Origin: Sediminicola sp037203765
Lineage (GTDB): Bacteria; Bacteroidota; Bacteroidia; Flavobacteriales; Flavobacteriaceae
Reading direction: 5' to 3'
DNA: 64,000 nucleotides
Assembly: GCF_037203765.1 (NCBI RefSeq)
Contig: NZ_JBBCAS010000002.1
Span: 124,001 to 188,000, forward strand
In this document: one piece after another, positions 1 to 7,471 of the stretch
Layout of the letters: each line of letters begins with the position of its first letter
Position numbering within the stretch: position 1 is the stretch's first letter
The notes under the pieces: generated by a model
The model's input: only the letters and a program-made list of their open reading frames with translations
Told to the model about the DNA's origin: nothing
Databases searched by the model: none
Position numbers and translations under genes: made by a program

Positions 1-2001
1 TTCCTGGACTATGGCCTTTTTTTTCTCCTTTTTCTTTTCCTCTCTGACCTGCACTATTTTCTGCTCCAATTCTTGGGCTACTTCCACCTTTTTCTGTTTT
101 TCTTTTTTGACCTCCTTGACGCTCTTCTTTTTGCGCTTGCTATTCTCCGTTTCTACGATGCGCAACAACTCGGAAACCAATGGTCTTTTCTTTTTGTCCT
201 GAAAGTATTTTCCGGCAGCATCATTGAGTTTGTTGCCCAAATAGATCATACGTTGGTTATGGTCGTAAAGCTCTTGGTAATTTTCCAATTTGGATTTGAT
301 CTTGGAATTGAGGTCCTCCAATCGTTTGGCTTCCTCCCTTGCTTTGGATTCCTCTTCCTTTAGTTGGGATCCGGTTTTTTCCATTTTGCTCCTTTCCTTT
401 TGCAGCTTGGCGATCGTGGCATCGAAACGAACCTTTCCCCTTTCAATTTTTTTCTTGGCCTTATTGATCAGACTATAGGGAATTCCATTTTTTTGTGCCA
501 CTTCAAAGGTAAAGGAACTTCCTGCCTGTCCCAAAACCAATTGGTAGGTGGGTTCTAGAGTTTTTGAATCGAACAACATATTCGCGTTGGTCATTTCCGG
601 TAATTCGTTGGCCAGCATTTTAAGGTTGGAATAATGGGTGGTGATCACTCCGTAGGCTCCGCGCTCGTAAAACACCTCTAAGAATGTTTCTGCCAACGCC
701 CCACCAAGTTCTGGATCGCTCCCCGTTCCAAATTCGTCAATAAGGAATAGGGTGCTATCATTGCATTTGCGCAAAAAGCTGTTCATATTTTTAAGGCGAT
801 AACTATAGGTGCTCAAATGGTTCTCAATAGATTGATTATCGCCAATATCGGTCAAAATTTTATCGAACAGGCAAACCGTGCTGCGTTCATGGACGGGGAT
901 GAGCATGCCGCTTTGAACCATGACCTGCAGTAGGCCTATGGTTTTTAACGTGATACTCTTTCCTCCGGCATTGGGACCTGAGATCACAATAATCCTATTT
1001 TCCGGATATAGTGAAATGGTCTGTGGAAAAGTCTTTTCGTTCTTCCTTTTATTGCTCAGATACAAGAGGGGATGATAGGCATCCCTGAGGTGCATTTTCT
1101 TTTCGGTACTGACTTCTGGCATCACCGCATTGGTATCCACGGCGTATTTGGCCTTGGCGGCAGTAATGTCCATATCGGTCAAAAACTCTTGATAGGTGCG
1201 TAAAAGCGGGCCGTAAGGTCTTATGTGGTCCGTGAGATACTTGAGGATTTTTTTGATTTCCTCGGTCTCATCAAACTCTAGGTTGTTCAGCTCCCTGCTG
1301 TATTTCAAGGTAGCCTCAGGTTCTATATAAACGATACTTCCGGTTTTGGACGAACCCATGACCGCTCCCTTAACCTTTTTTCGGTACATGGCCTTGACCG
1401 CCAGCACCCTACGGTTCTCCACGACGGATTCCCGGATCTCATCCAAAAAATCTGAAGCGTTATAGGTGTTCAGGGCAGATCCAAAACTTTGGTTTATTTT
1501 TCCTTTTACAAAATTGATTTCCTGCCTGATCAGCTTTAGGTTCTCCGAAGCATTGTCCTTGATTTCTCCAAAACGATCGATCACCATATCGATTTGGGCA
1601 GGGATATCCGAATTCAGTTCTATTTCCTCCGATGATTTGTACAATAAGGGGTAATAGTCCTTGAACTTTTTGAAGAACTTAATATGAGTGGTCACGGTAT
1701 TGCAGATATTGCCAATTTTTCTAAATCCGGTAACCTCAAGACTGGTGTTTTCAATTTTGAGGAGTTTCAATTCATGGAATATCGCATCGAAACCGTGATT
1801 GGGAACTCGGTTGTCATTGGTAAAAGAGGCCAGGTACTCAGAGGTTTGTCCAAGACTGGTCAGAATACCCTCCTTACTGTCCAGCGGAACAACGGTCAAT
1901 ACCTTTTCCTTTCCCAGTTCTGTATTGCATCGTAGGGAAAGTTGGTCCAAAACAGTAAAAAATTCTAAATCTTGTAGTGTTTTTTTTTGAATGTTGTTCA
2001 T
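1..2001 (-). CDS. mutS2: Endonuclease MutS2 (3' part outside window)
   Basis: This is the N-terminal and central part (667 codons) of MutS2, a MutS-family ATPase without the mismatch-recognition domain. The family acts on branched DNA and, in other bacteria, on collided ribosomes. The start is ATG at 1999-2001 (protein begins MNNIQKKTLQDLEFFTVLDQ). The core and lever domains are followed by a P-loop ISGPNAGGKS (around bases 960-990) and a Walker B/D-loop FLIDEFGTGSD (around 711-745). A long Lys/Glu-rich coiled coil starts near base 470 and continues to the window edge. The reading frame is open to base 1, so the C-terminal Smr nuclease domain, if present, lies outside. The gene is divergent from ung with only 49 bp between the starts. 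Family assignment is secure; cellular role is known only from homologues. Confidence 0.93.
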   Translation of the reverse strand, partial: MNNIQKKTLQDLEFFTVLDQLSLRCNTELGKEKVLTVVPLDSKEGILTSLGQTSEYLASFTNDNRVPNHGFDAIFHELKLLKIENTSLEVTGFRKIGNICNTVTTHIKFFKKFKDYYPLLYKSSEEIELNSDIPAQIDMVIDRFGEIKDNASENLKLIRQEINFVKGKINQSFGSALNTYNASDFLDEIRESVVENRRVLAVKAMYRKKVKGAVMGSSKTGSIVYIEPEATLKYSRELNNLEFDETEEIKKILKYLTDHIRPYGPLLRTYQEFLTDMDITAAKAKYAVDTNAVMPEVSTEKKMHLRDAYHPLLYLSNKRKNEKTFPQTISLYPENRIIVISGPNAGGKSITLKTIGLLQVMVQSGMLIPVHERSTVCLFDKILTDIGDNQSIENHLSTYSYRLKNMNSFLRKCNDSTLFLIDEFGTGSDPELGGALAETFLEVFYERGAYGVITTHYSNLKMLANELPEMTNANMLFDSKTLEPTYQLVLGQAGSSFTFEVAQKNGIPYSLINKAKKKIERGKVRFDATIAKLQKERSKMEKTGSQLKEEESKAREEAKRLEDLNSKIKSKLENYQELYDHNQRMIYLGNKLNDAAGKYFQDKKKRPLVSELLRIVETENSKRKKKSVKEVKKEKQKKVEVAQELEQKIVQVREEKKKEKKKAIVQE

Positions 2002-2024
2002 AGCAATGTAAAGCCCTAAATTTG
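1994..2024 (+). promoter_or_regulatory. Predicted ung promoter (-33 TTG, -7 TAAATTTG)
   Basis: TTG at 1994-1996 and TAAATTTG at 2017-2024 are separated by 20 bp. This matches the Bacteroidota sigma-ABfr consensus (TTG, 19-21 bp, TAnnTTTG). Transcription would start near 2031, giving ung a leader of about 20 nt. The -33 element lies inside the first codons of mutS2. Confidence 0.6.
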
Positions 2025-2030
2025 GCACTA

Positions 2031-2061
2031 CAAAAGTAGGCCTTTTTTATATGAACATCAA
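2031..2061 (-). promoter_or_regulatory. Predicted mutS2 promoter (-7 TACTTTTG)
   Basis: On the minus strand, TTG (plus-strand CAA at 2059-2061) and TACTTTTG (plus-strand 2031-2038) are 20 bp apart, again the Bacteroidota consensus. Its -33 element lies inside ung codons 3-4. The -7 boxes of the two divergent promoters are only 6 bp apart, so polymerase bound at one should block the other. Confidence 0.6.
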
Positions 2062-2716
2062 TATGCATCCCAGTTGGAAGGAACAGCTTTACGAAGAGTT
2101 TAACAAGTCTTATTTTTCAAATTTACTCCAATTTGTAGAGCGAGAATATAAGGAGTATACCTGTTATCCCGAATGGGAGGATATTTTTGCCGCTTTTCAT
2201 AACTGTCCGTTCGAGGAAACCAAAGTTGTCATTATAGGGCAGGATCCCTATCATGGACCAAATCAGGCCAATGGGTTGTGTTTTTCCGTACAGGACGGTA
2301 TGGCGCATCCGCCGTCATTGATCAATATCTTTAAGGAAATGCAGGCTGATCTAGGAAAACCGTACCCTATCAGTGGTAACTTGAAGGATTGGGCAAAGCA
2401 AGGAGTGCTTTTATTGAATGCTACGTTGACCGTTCGTGCAAATGAGGCTGGGAGCCATCAGAAAAAAGGATGGGAAACCTTTACAGATACGGTGATCCAA
2501 AAAATTTCGGCAGGTCATGAGAATGTCGTCTTTTTACTTTGGGGCGGTTTTGCCAAAAAGAAGGCGAAATTGATAGATACTGCCAAACATAAGGTATTAT
2601 TGTCCGGACATCCATCACCTTTGAGCGCCAATAGAGGATATTGGTTTGGAAACCGTCATTTTAGCAAGTGCAACGAGGTTTTATCCGATGCCGAAAAAGC
2701 AACTATTACTTGGTGA
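2051..2716 (+). CDS. ung: Uracil-DNA glycosylase (family 1)
   Basis: The 221-residue protein has the usual length for family 1 UDG, which removes uracil from DNA as the first step of base excision repair. Diagnostic motifs are GQDPYHG at residues 63-69 (Asp65 activates the water), the uracil-pocket segment GLCFSV at about 74-79, and GHPSPLSANRG near residue 187, which holds the catalytic His and the minor-groove loop. A WG box (LLWGGFAKKK) precedes it. The start ATG at 2051 fits the predicted promoter, although a second ATG lies 12 bases downstream. It is transcribed alone and divergently from mutS2, pairing two DNA-maintenance genes. I see no terminator after it. Confidence 0.96.
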   Translation: MNINMHPSWKEQLYEEFNKSYFSNLLQFVEREYKEYTCYPEWEDIFAAFHNCPFEETKVVIIGQDPYHGPNQANGLCFSVQDGMAHPPSLINIFKEMQADLGKPYPISGNLKDWAKQGVLLLNATLTVRANEAGSHQKKGWETFTDTVIQKISAGHENVVFLLWGGFAKKKAKLIDTAKHKVLLSGHPSPLSANRGYWFGNRHFSKCNEVLSDAEKATITW

Positions 2717-2796
2717 TTTATCGAATATTTTAAAAATTCTTTTCTATTATCAGCGAATTAATTAACTTAGAGATTATATTCTAATAAAAAATCTGT

Positions 2797-3234
2797 GTGG
2801 GTCCATTCTCTATAAAATCTGTCTTACTGGTTGATGATGACGCCTCTGCGACTTTTATCAATAAGGTTTTTATAAGTAACCTTCCCTTGGACGTAGAGGT
2901 CTATTCTGCTGTTGATGGAAAGGATGCGTTGGACTTATTGGATGAGATGAGCGTAAGTTCCATGGGGAAAAATTCTTTTATTCCATGTCTACTTATCCTG
3001 GATATCAATATGCCCGTAATGGATGGGTGGGAATTTTTGGATGCCTATACGGATCGCTATTCCAAAGAGATCAAAAAGAATATTACCATCGTGGTCACTA
3101 CCATGAGTGAGGATGAAAGGGATATCATTAGGGCAAGTAATAACCCGATGATCAAGGAGTATGTCCAAAAACCGCTCTCAGACGAAAAATTATTGGAAAT
3201 TGTAGAGAAACACTTTACCGAAAAACAACATTAA
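2797..3234 (+). CDS. Single-domain response regulator (receiver only)
   Basis: A 145-residue CheY-like receiver with no output domain. The acidic pocket LLVDDD is at residues 10-15, the phosphoacceptor is Asp69 in LILDINMPVMDGWEF, the switch Thr lies in VVTTMSEDE, and the conserved Lys in VQKPLS near residue 124. An insert between beta2 and beta3 makes it a little longer than CheY. It probably passes phosphate in a relay or binds a partner protein. No kinase is next to it. The annotated start is GTG; another GTG lies two bases upstream in a different frame, and no ATG is available before the receiver core. It resembles the receiver at 33274-33669, which does sit behind a kinase. Confidence 0.85.
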   Translation: MGPFSIKSVLLVDDDASATFINKVFISNLPLDVEVYSAVDGKDALDLLDEMSVSSMGKNSFIPCLLILDINMPVMDGWEFLDAYTDRYSKEIKKNITIVVTTMSEDERDIIRASNNPMIKEYVQKPLSDEKLLEIVEKHFTEKQH

Positions 3235-3261
3235 CCCTATTGTTCCTGTTTTACGGTCTAC

Positions 3262-4107
3262 TTAATACAGTATTTTCTCTTTAGGAACTACCTTTTCTAT
3301 CAACCCCAATGCCTTTAATTTCTCTTGAACCTCTAAAAGAGTATTTGCATGTAGCTGGGATTGGCTCCATGCTGTAATGGACAGCCATTCTTTGATATCC
3401 TCTAGTTTCTGTTCATAGGCGTTGGACAGATTCCTATCGATACTTGGAATGCTTTTAAATTCCTCCGTGTAAAGGTTGATGACTTCCAGAATATGTCCCA
3501 ACGTATTTCTATGCGCCATTAAAAACTGGTCGGTGGCTGCGATCACAAAACATGGCCACGGGGTAGGGCAGTCTCCGATTCTTCGGAAAACACCCTGGTC
3601 TACCAAAGGTTTTGTGGTAAAGTGTTCCCACATAAAATAATCGGCAGTACCTTGGGTCAGTGCGGTAACCGCTCCATCCAAATTATGGATAACCTCGAAT
3701 TCCAATTTTTGGGTATTCCATTGGTTGTTTTGGGCATGGACATAGGCCATTAGGTGGCTGCCACTACCATATCTGCTGATGGCCGCCTTGGTATTCTTTA
3801 AGTCCTTAATATCTTTATACTTGCTCTTGGCACCGACATGAATGCCCCATAGCAAGGGAGATTCTATATATTTCTGTACAATTTTCACCGGATTACCTTC
3901 CACGACGCTCTTTACGATCCCTTCCGTTAGGATAATGGCAAGATCGGCACTGCCTTCTTGGAGCATCTGGCACATTTTACCAGTTCCTTCTGGAACATCG
4001 GTCCATTGAAGATCTATTCCACGCTCTTCAAAGGCTCCTTCTTCCATGGCCAAATGCCATGGAAAATTAAAGTGTTCGGGAACACCTATGATCTTTACGG
4101 TTTTCAT
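3262..4107 (-). CDS. NMT1/THI5-like substrate-binding-fold protein without signal peptide
   Basis: The 281-residue protein has the type 2 periplasmic-binding fold of the NMT1/THI5/SsuA group: an opening strand (VKIIGVPEHFNFPWHLAMEE), the GxADLAI segment near residues 53-58, and an SRYGSGSHLM stretch near 110-119 typical of the ligand hinge. It starts directly with MKTVKIIGV, so it has no signal peptide or lipobox and should stay in the cytoplasm. No ABC permease or ATPase is nearby. Its ATG follows the stop codon of the nucleoside phosphorylase with no intervening base, which implies co-translation. A ligand-sensing or enzymatic role is more likely than import. The substrate is unknown. Confidence 0.7.
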   Translation of the reverse strand: MKTVKIIGVPEHFNFPWHLAMEEGAFEERGIDLQWTDVPEGTGKMCQMLQEGSADLAIILTEGIVKSVVEGNPVKIVQKYIESPLLWGIHVGAKSKYKDIKDLKNTKAAISRYGSGSHLMAYVHAQNNQWNTQKLEFEVIHNLDGAVTALTQGTADYFMWEHFTTKPLVDQGVFRRIGDCPTPWPCFVIAATDQFLMAHRNTLGHILEVINLYTEEFKSIPSIDRNLSNAYEQKLEDIKEWLSITAWSQSQLHANTLLEVQEKLKALGLIEKVVPKEKILY

Positions 4108-4977
4108 TTATTGGGTAATCTTTTCTAAGGTGTATTTTATAAGTCGTTCTGTTGATCCTGCAGGGTCTTTGGAAAATTCCCCGTTGCTTCTATTGGCCAA
4201 AATACAGTTCATGGAAACTGCCCGATGCCCTAGAAGTTTGGACAGGCCGTATATGCCAGAGGTCTCCATTTCCAAATTCGTGATTTTGAGATCGTTGTAT
4301 CTGAAGGCCGCAAGTTTTCCGTTCAAGGCATTGTCTTGGGTATCCAGACGTAATTTTCTTCCCTGTGGACCATAAAAGCCGACATTGGTGGCGGTAAAGC
4401 CCAAAAGAATTTTGTCAGATTTAAGTTTAGAGCCAAGATCCTCATCGTATTTGACCACATAGGGAGTGGATTTATGCTCAAACCACCTTGTATGTTCCAT
4501 GAAGGCCTTTTGGATTTCTGGGTGCTGCACATGGCCGCTATCGTAAAACTGCAATAAGCTGTCAAAGCCAATGGCGTATTCGCTCATCAGAAAAGAATCC
4601 ACCGGAATATCGGCATGTATGGCCCCTGAGGTTCCAATCCTGATGATGTCCAGCTTTGTTAGTTCTGCCTTTATTTTTCTAGTGTGAAAGTCTATATTGA
4701 CCAAGGCATCCAATTCATTGAAGACAATATCGATATTGTCCGTACCAATTCCAGTGGATATGACCGAAATCCGTTTGCCGTTCAAGGTACCGGTATGGGT
4801 ATAGAATTCCCTCTTGCCTTTTTTGATTTCTATTGTATCGAAATATTTGGATACTTCCTGTACACGATCGGGATCACCCACGGTAATGATGGTTTTTGCG
4901 ATGTCTTCAGGCAATAAATTAAGGTGATAAATGCTGTTGTCTGCATTTAAGATAAATTCAGATGGACTAAGTTGCAT
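4108..4977 (-). CDS. Nucleoside phosphorylase (uridine/purine phosphorylase family)
   Basis: The 289-residue protein belongs to the NP-I phosphorylase family, which splits nucleosides with phosphate into base plus ribose-1-phosphate. The phosphate-binding segment is TVGDPDRV near residues 32-39, followed by the STGIGTDN stretch near 74-81, a GTSGAIHADIPV stretch near 114-125, and NLEMETSGIYGLSKLLGH near 235-252, where Glu/Met bind the ribose. The E. coli Udp signature is only partly kept, so base specificity cannot be read from sequence. It lies between DUF1835 (1 bp upstream) and the substrate-binding-fold protein (0 bp downstream) in a three-gene minus-strand operon that suggests nucleoside salvage. 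Confidence 0.85.
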   Translation of the reverse strand: MQLSPSEFILNADNSIYHLNLLPEDIAKTIITVGDPDRVQEVSKYFDTIEIKKGKREFYTHTGTLNGKRISVISTGIGTDNIDIVFNELDALVNIDFHTRKIKAELTKLDIIRIGTSGAIHADIPVDSFLMSEYAIGFDSLLQFYDSGHVQHPEIQKAFMEHTRWFEHKSTPYVVKYDEDLGSKLKSDKILLGFTATNVGFYGPQGRKLRLDTQDNALNGKLAAFRYNDLKITNLEMETSGIYGLSKLLGHRAVSMNCILANRSNGEFSKDPAGSTERLIKYTLEKITQ

Positions 4978-4978
4978 G

Positions 4979-5914
4979 CTATAATTTTAGAATTCGGTCC
5001 GTAGACGAATTATATAGGAAGTTGTATTTCAATGCGCCACCGAGATATTCATCATTTTCTCTAATAGCGGAATAATAATTGGTTTTTCCCTTATAAATCC
5101 CTTCACCATTAGTGGTAAGTTTTACTGGGGAAAAAGATGAAAATAAGGGTTTTATTTTCGAAATGACCCTATCGTATTGGGTGTCTCCGAAGCCATAGAT
5201 TCCTTGATTTTTTAAAATTAGTGATATCAGTTCCTTTTTAGAATCTGGATGTTGTTCCAACGCCACTTTCAATACCTGGTTCTCCACTTCGTTCAGGCCG
5301 TTTTTAATACTTGGGAATCGCTTTAAATGGGCCGCTATGGCATTGGAAAGGTTATCGAACTGATAATTGCTGAAATCTTTGACATTTTCCAGTCGAATGG
5401 GATTGTTGCTACAGTATAGTTGCCAAATGTAATCGGCATATTCTATATCGTCCTGGGTTAGTGTTTTACGCTGACCGTACAAGAGCATAAGATCCTTGTT
5501 CTCCATTTCCGAAAAACTCTTGGGTATTGCCTCGCCTGGCACATAGGATCCACTGGAAACCAAAGAAATTTCGGCATGTCTTCTATAGGCCTTTAACCAA
5601 CTGATCACAGCCAACATATTTATCTGGCAAAACAGGTCATAATCGAACCACAACACAATTTGATCTTGTTGTTTGTGATTACAAAGAGATCGGTATTCCT
5701 TTAAGGTTTGGTCTATAAACCTGGTTTTTGATATTTTGTAGGTTTTGTGCAGAAATTCAAAACGCGTTTTCCAAAAAGATTCACTCCCTACCGAGGTAAG
5801 GGTTTTTCCCTCACAAAGCATCTCCCTCCAAGTGATTATTTCACCCTTGAGATCGAGTGAATTTAACCGCTGGGTCAGCATATCGCCATTTGTTATGTGC
5901 AATAAGGTGCTCAT
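4979..5914 (-). CDS. DUF1835 domain-containing protein
   Basis: The 311-residue protein opens with LLHITNGDML, the characteristic start of DUF1835, continues with a conserved W-D segment (VLWFDYDLFCQINML around residues 105-119), and ends in a helical C-terminal half containing GIYGFGDTQYDRVI. It has no signal peptide or membrane span. Function is unknown for the family; members are soluble and widespread in Bacteroidota and Firmicutes. It is the first gene of the operon with the nucleoside phosphorylase, separated by 1 bp. That linkage is the only functional hint available here. Confidence 0.8.
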   Translation of the reverse strand: MSTLLHITNGDMLTQRLNSLDLKGEIITWREMLCEGKTLTSVGSESFWKTRFEFLHKTYKISKTRFIDQTLKEYRSLCNHKQQDQIVLWFDYDLFCQINMLAVISWLKAYRRHAEISLVSSGSYVPGEAIPKSFSEMENKDLMLLYGQRKTLTQDDIEYADYIWQLYCSNNPIRLENVKDFSNYQFDNLSNAIAAHLKRFPSIKNGLNEVENQVLKVALEQHPDSKKELISLILKNQGIYGFGDTQYDRVISKIKPLFSSFSPVKLTTNGEGIYKGKTNYYSAIRENDEYLGGALKYNFLYNSSTDRILKL

Positions 5915-6002
5915 TGGAAATTTGTTAGGTGTTAATCTGTCATTTGTTTATTCTTTTAAAGGTAACATTTTTAATAAAAATCTGAAAGGTAATTAACACA
6001 AA

Positions 6003-6335
6003 TTAACCACCTACGCGTTTCACTTTAAACCCTTTTTCCTTTAAAATAGCCATGATTTTGTCACGGTAATCTCCTTGGATAATTATGGAATCGTCCTTAA
6101 AGGTACCGCCAACACTCAGTTTCGTCTTTAATTCTTTGGCCAATTTCTTAAAATCCTCATCGGCTCCGGTATAGCCCTCAATAATGGTGATAGGTTTGCC
6201 TTTTCGTTTTTCATACTTGCAGATCATTGGTGCCTCCTGCAACCAAATTCCATCATCATTGGACGTGTTTGCTTCCTCTTCTTCTGAAGGGGTATGATCG
6301 GGAAATAAATGTTTGAGCTGGTCTTTTAAGTCCAT
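6003..6335 (-). CDS. SUI1/YciH-family translation initiation factor
   Basis: The 110-residue protein has a short acidic N-terminal tail followed by the SUI1 (eIF1-like) fold: strand KRKGKPITIIEGYTG around residues 43-57, LKTKLSVGGTFKDDSIIIQG around 70-89, and a final helix KIMAILKEKGFKVKRVGG. The GGTxKDxxIxxQGD pattern is the SUI1 signature. In E. coli YciH discriminates against aberrant initiation complexes. The gene has its own transcript: a terminator lies between it and the upstream oxygenase gene. Confidence 0.9.
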   Translation of the reverse strand: MDLKDQLKHLFPDHTPSEEEEANTSNDDGIWLQEAPMICKYEKRKGKPITIIEGYTGADEDFKKLAKELKTKLSVGGTFKDDSIIIQGDYRDKIMAILKEKGFKVKRVGG

Positions 6336-6360
6336 CTTTATTAAGGTATTGAAAGGTCAT

Positions 6361-6386
6361 AAAAAACCTCCCTTGTTCAGGGAGGT
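6361..6386 (-). terminator. Intrinsic terminator after the 2OG oxygenase gene
   Basis: The perfect 8-bp stem ACCTCCCT (6366-6373) / AGGGAGGT (6379-6386) with a TGTTC loop is followed, in minus-strand direction, by six T residues (6361-6366). It sits 7 bp beyond the stop of the oxygenase gene. Confidence 0.85.
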
Positions 6387-6393
6387 ATGATTA

Positions 6394-7344
6394 CTATTTT
6401 TTAATCAATCCAAGATCTATCAATCTTTCATGTAGAAACTCTCCTGCTGTAATATCCTCATATTGTTTTGGATTTTCAGCGTCAACGCAATTGTCCAAAC
6501 AGTTGAGGGGCATATCACTCACCGGGTGCATGAAATAAGGAATGGAGTACCTAGAGGTGCCCCAAAGTTCCCTAGGAGGATTTACCACTTGGTGTATGGT
6601 AGATTTCAATTTATTGTTGGTCAATCTGGAAAGCATATCCCCAACATTGATCATCAATTCATTGGGTTGGGCAATGGCATCCACCCATTCACCTTGGTGG
6701 TTCATTACCTGCAACCCTTTACCTTGAGCCCCCATCAAAAGGGTGATCAAATTGATATCGCCATGAGCTGCTGCCCTAATGGCATTCTTCGGCTCAGAAG
6801 TTATGGGCGGATAATGGATAGGTCTAAGGATAGAATTTCCATTTTTGATATAATCATCAAAATAGGTTTCCTCTAGCCCTAAGTGCAAAGCCAAGGCCCT
6901 AAGGACATATTTTGCTGTTTTTTCAAGCATTTTAAAGGTTTCTTTGCCAATGACGTTAAAATTGGGAAGCTCCTTTACAATCACGTTCTCTGGATATTCA
7001 GCCTCCAATTTTGGGTTGTCCTCAACATATTGGCCAAAATGCCAGAATTCTTTTAGATCCCCTTCTTTCTTTCCTTTTGCATGCTCCTTGCCAAAAGAGG
7101 TATATCCCCGTTGGCCACCAATACCGGGAATTTCGTAGGAATCCTTTACTTCTTGGGGCAGGTTAAAAAAGTTTCTGACCTCATCATATAGGTTCTTAAC
7201 GAGTTCATCGGACAAAAAATGTCCGCTTAGGGCAACAAATCCGATATCTTCAAAGGCGCTCCCTATCTCTTTGATGAATTTTTCATTTCTATTTTTATCT
7301 TCAGATAAGAAATCTTGAAGATTTACACTTGGAATTCCGCTCAT
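6394..7344 (-). CDS. Isopenicillin-N-synthase-like 2-oxoglutarate/Fe(II) dioxygenase
   Basis: The protein has 316 residues if it starts at the ATG at 7342-7344; a longer reading begins with TTG at 7350. The N-terminal DIOX_N domain includes the GHFL segment near 42-45 and an SYEIPG region. The C-terminal jelly-roll contains the iron triad: His and Asp in AAHGDINLITLL and the distal His in STIHQVV, with RYSIPYF supplying the 2-oxoglutarate-binding Arg and Ser. The family hydroxylates, desaturates or cyclises small molecules. Flavobacterial members of this subgroup are common but their substrate is unknown. A -7-like box TAAATTTG on the minus strand (7368-7375) suits the ATG start. The gene is divergent from the E1 dehydrogenase gene and monocistronic. 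Confidence 0.85.
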   Translation of the reverse strand: MSGIPSVNLQDFLSEDKNRNEKFIKEIGSAFEDIGFVALSGHFLSDELVKNLYDEVRNFFNLPQEVKDSYEIPGIGGQRGYTSFGKEHAKGKKEGDLKEFWHFGQYVEDNPKLEAEYPENVIVKELPNFNVIGKETFKMLEKTAKYVLRALALHLGLEETYFDDYIKNGNSILRPIHYPPITSEPKNAIRAAAHGDINLITLLMGAQGKGLQVMNHQGEWVDAIAQPNELMINVGDMLSRLTNNKLKSTIHQVVNPPRELWGTSRYSIPYFMHPVSDMPLNCLDNCVDAENPKQYEDITAGEFLHERLIDLGLIKK

Positions 7345-7471
7345 GACCAAAAATTAAATTAGCACCTCAAATTTAGTAAATTAATTAGGGTTATCGGATA
7401 AGAAAACATTCCTTTTTGTTACAACCTTTCGTTACATTTAACCCAATATTGGATCGCAACGTTATATTATT

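Noticed and set aside
1..478. Several Phe/Leu-rich plus-strand ORFs at the left edge
   Set aside because: They are the complement of the Lys/Glu-rich coiled coil of MutS2.
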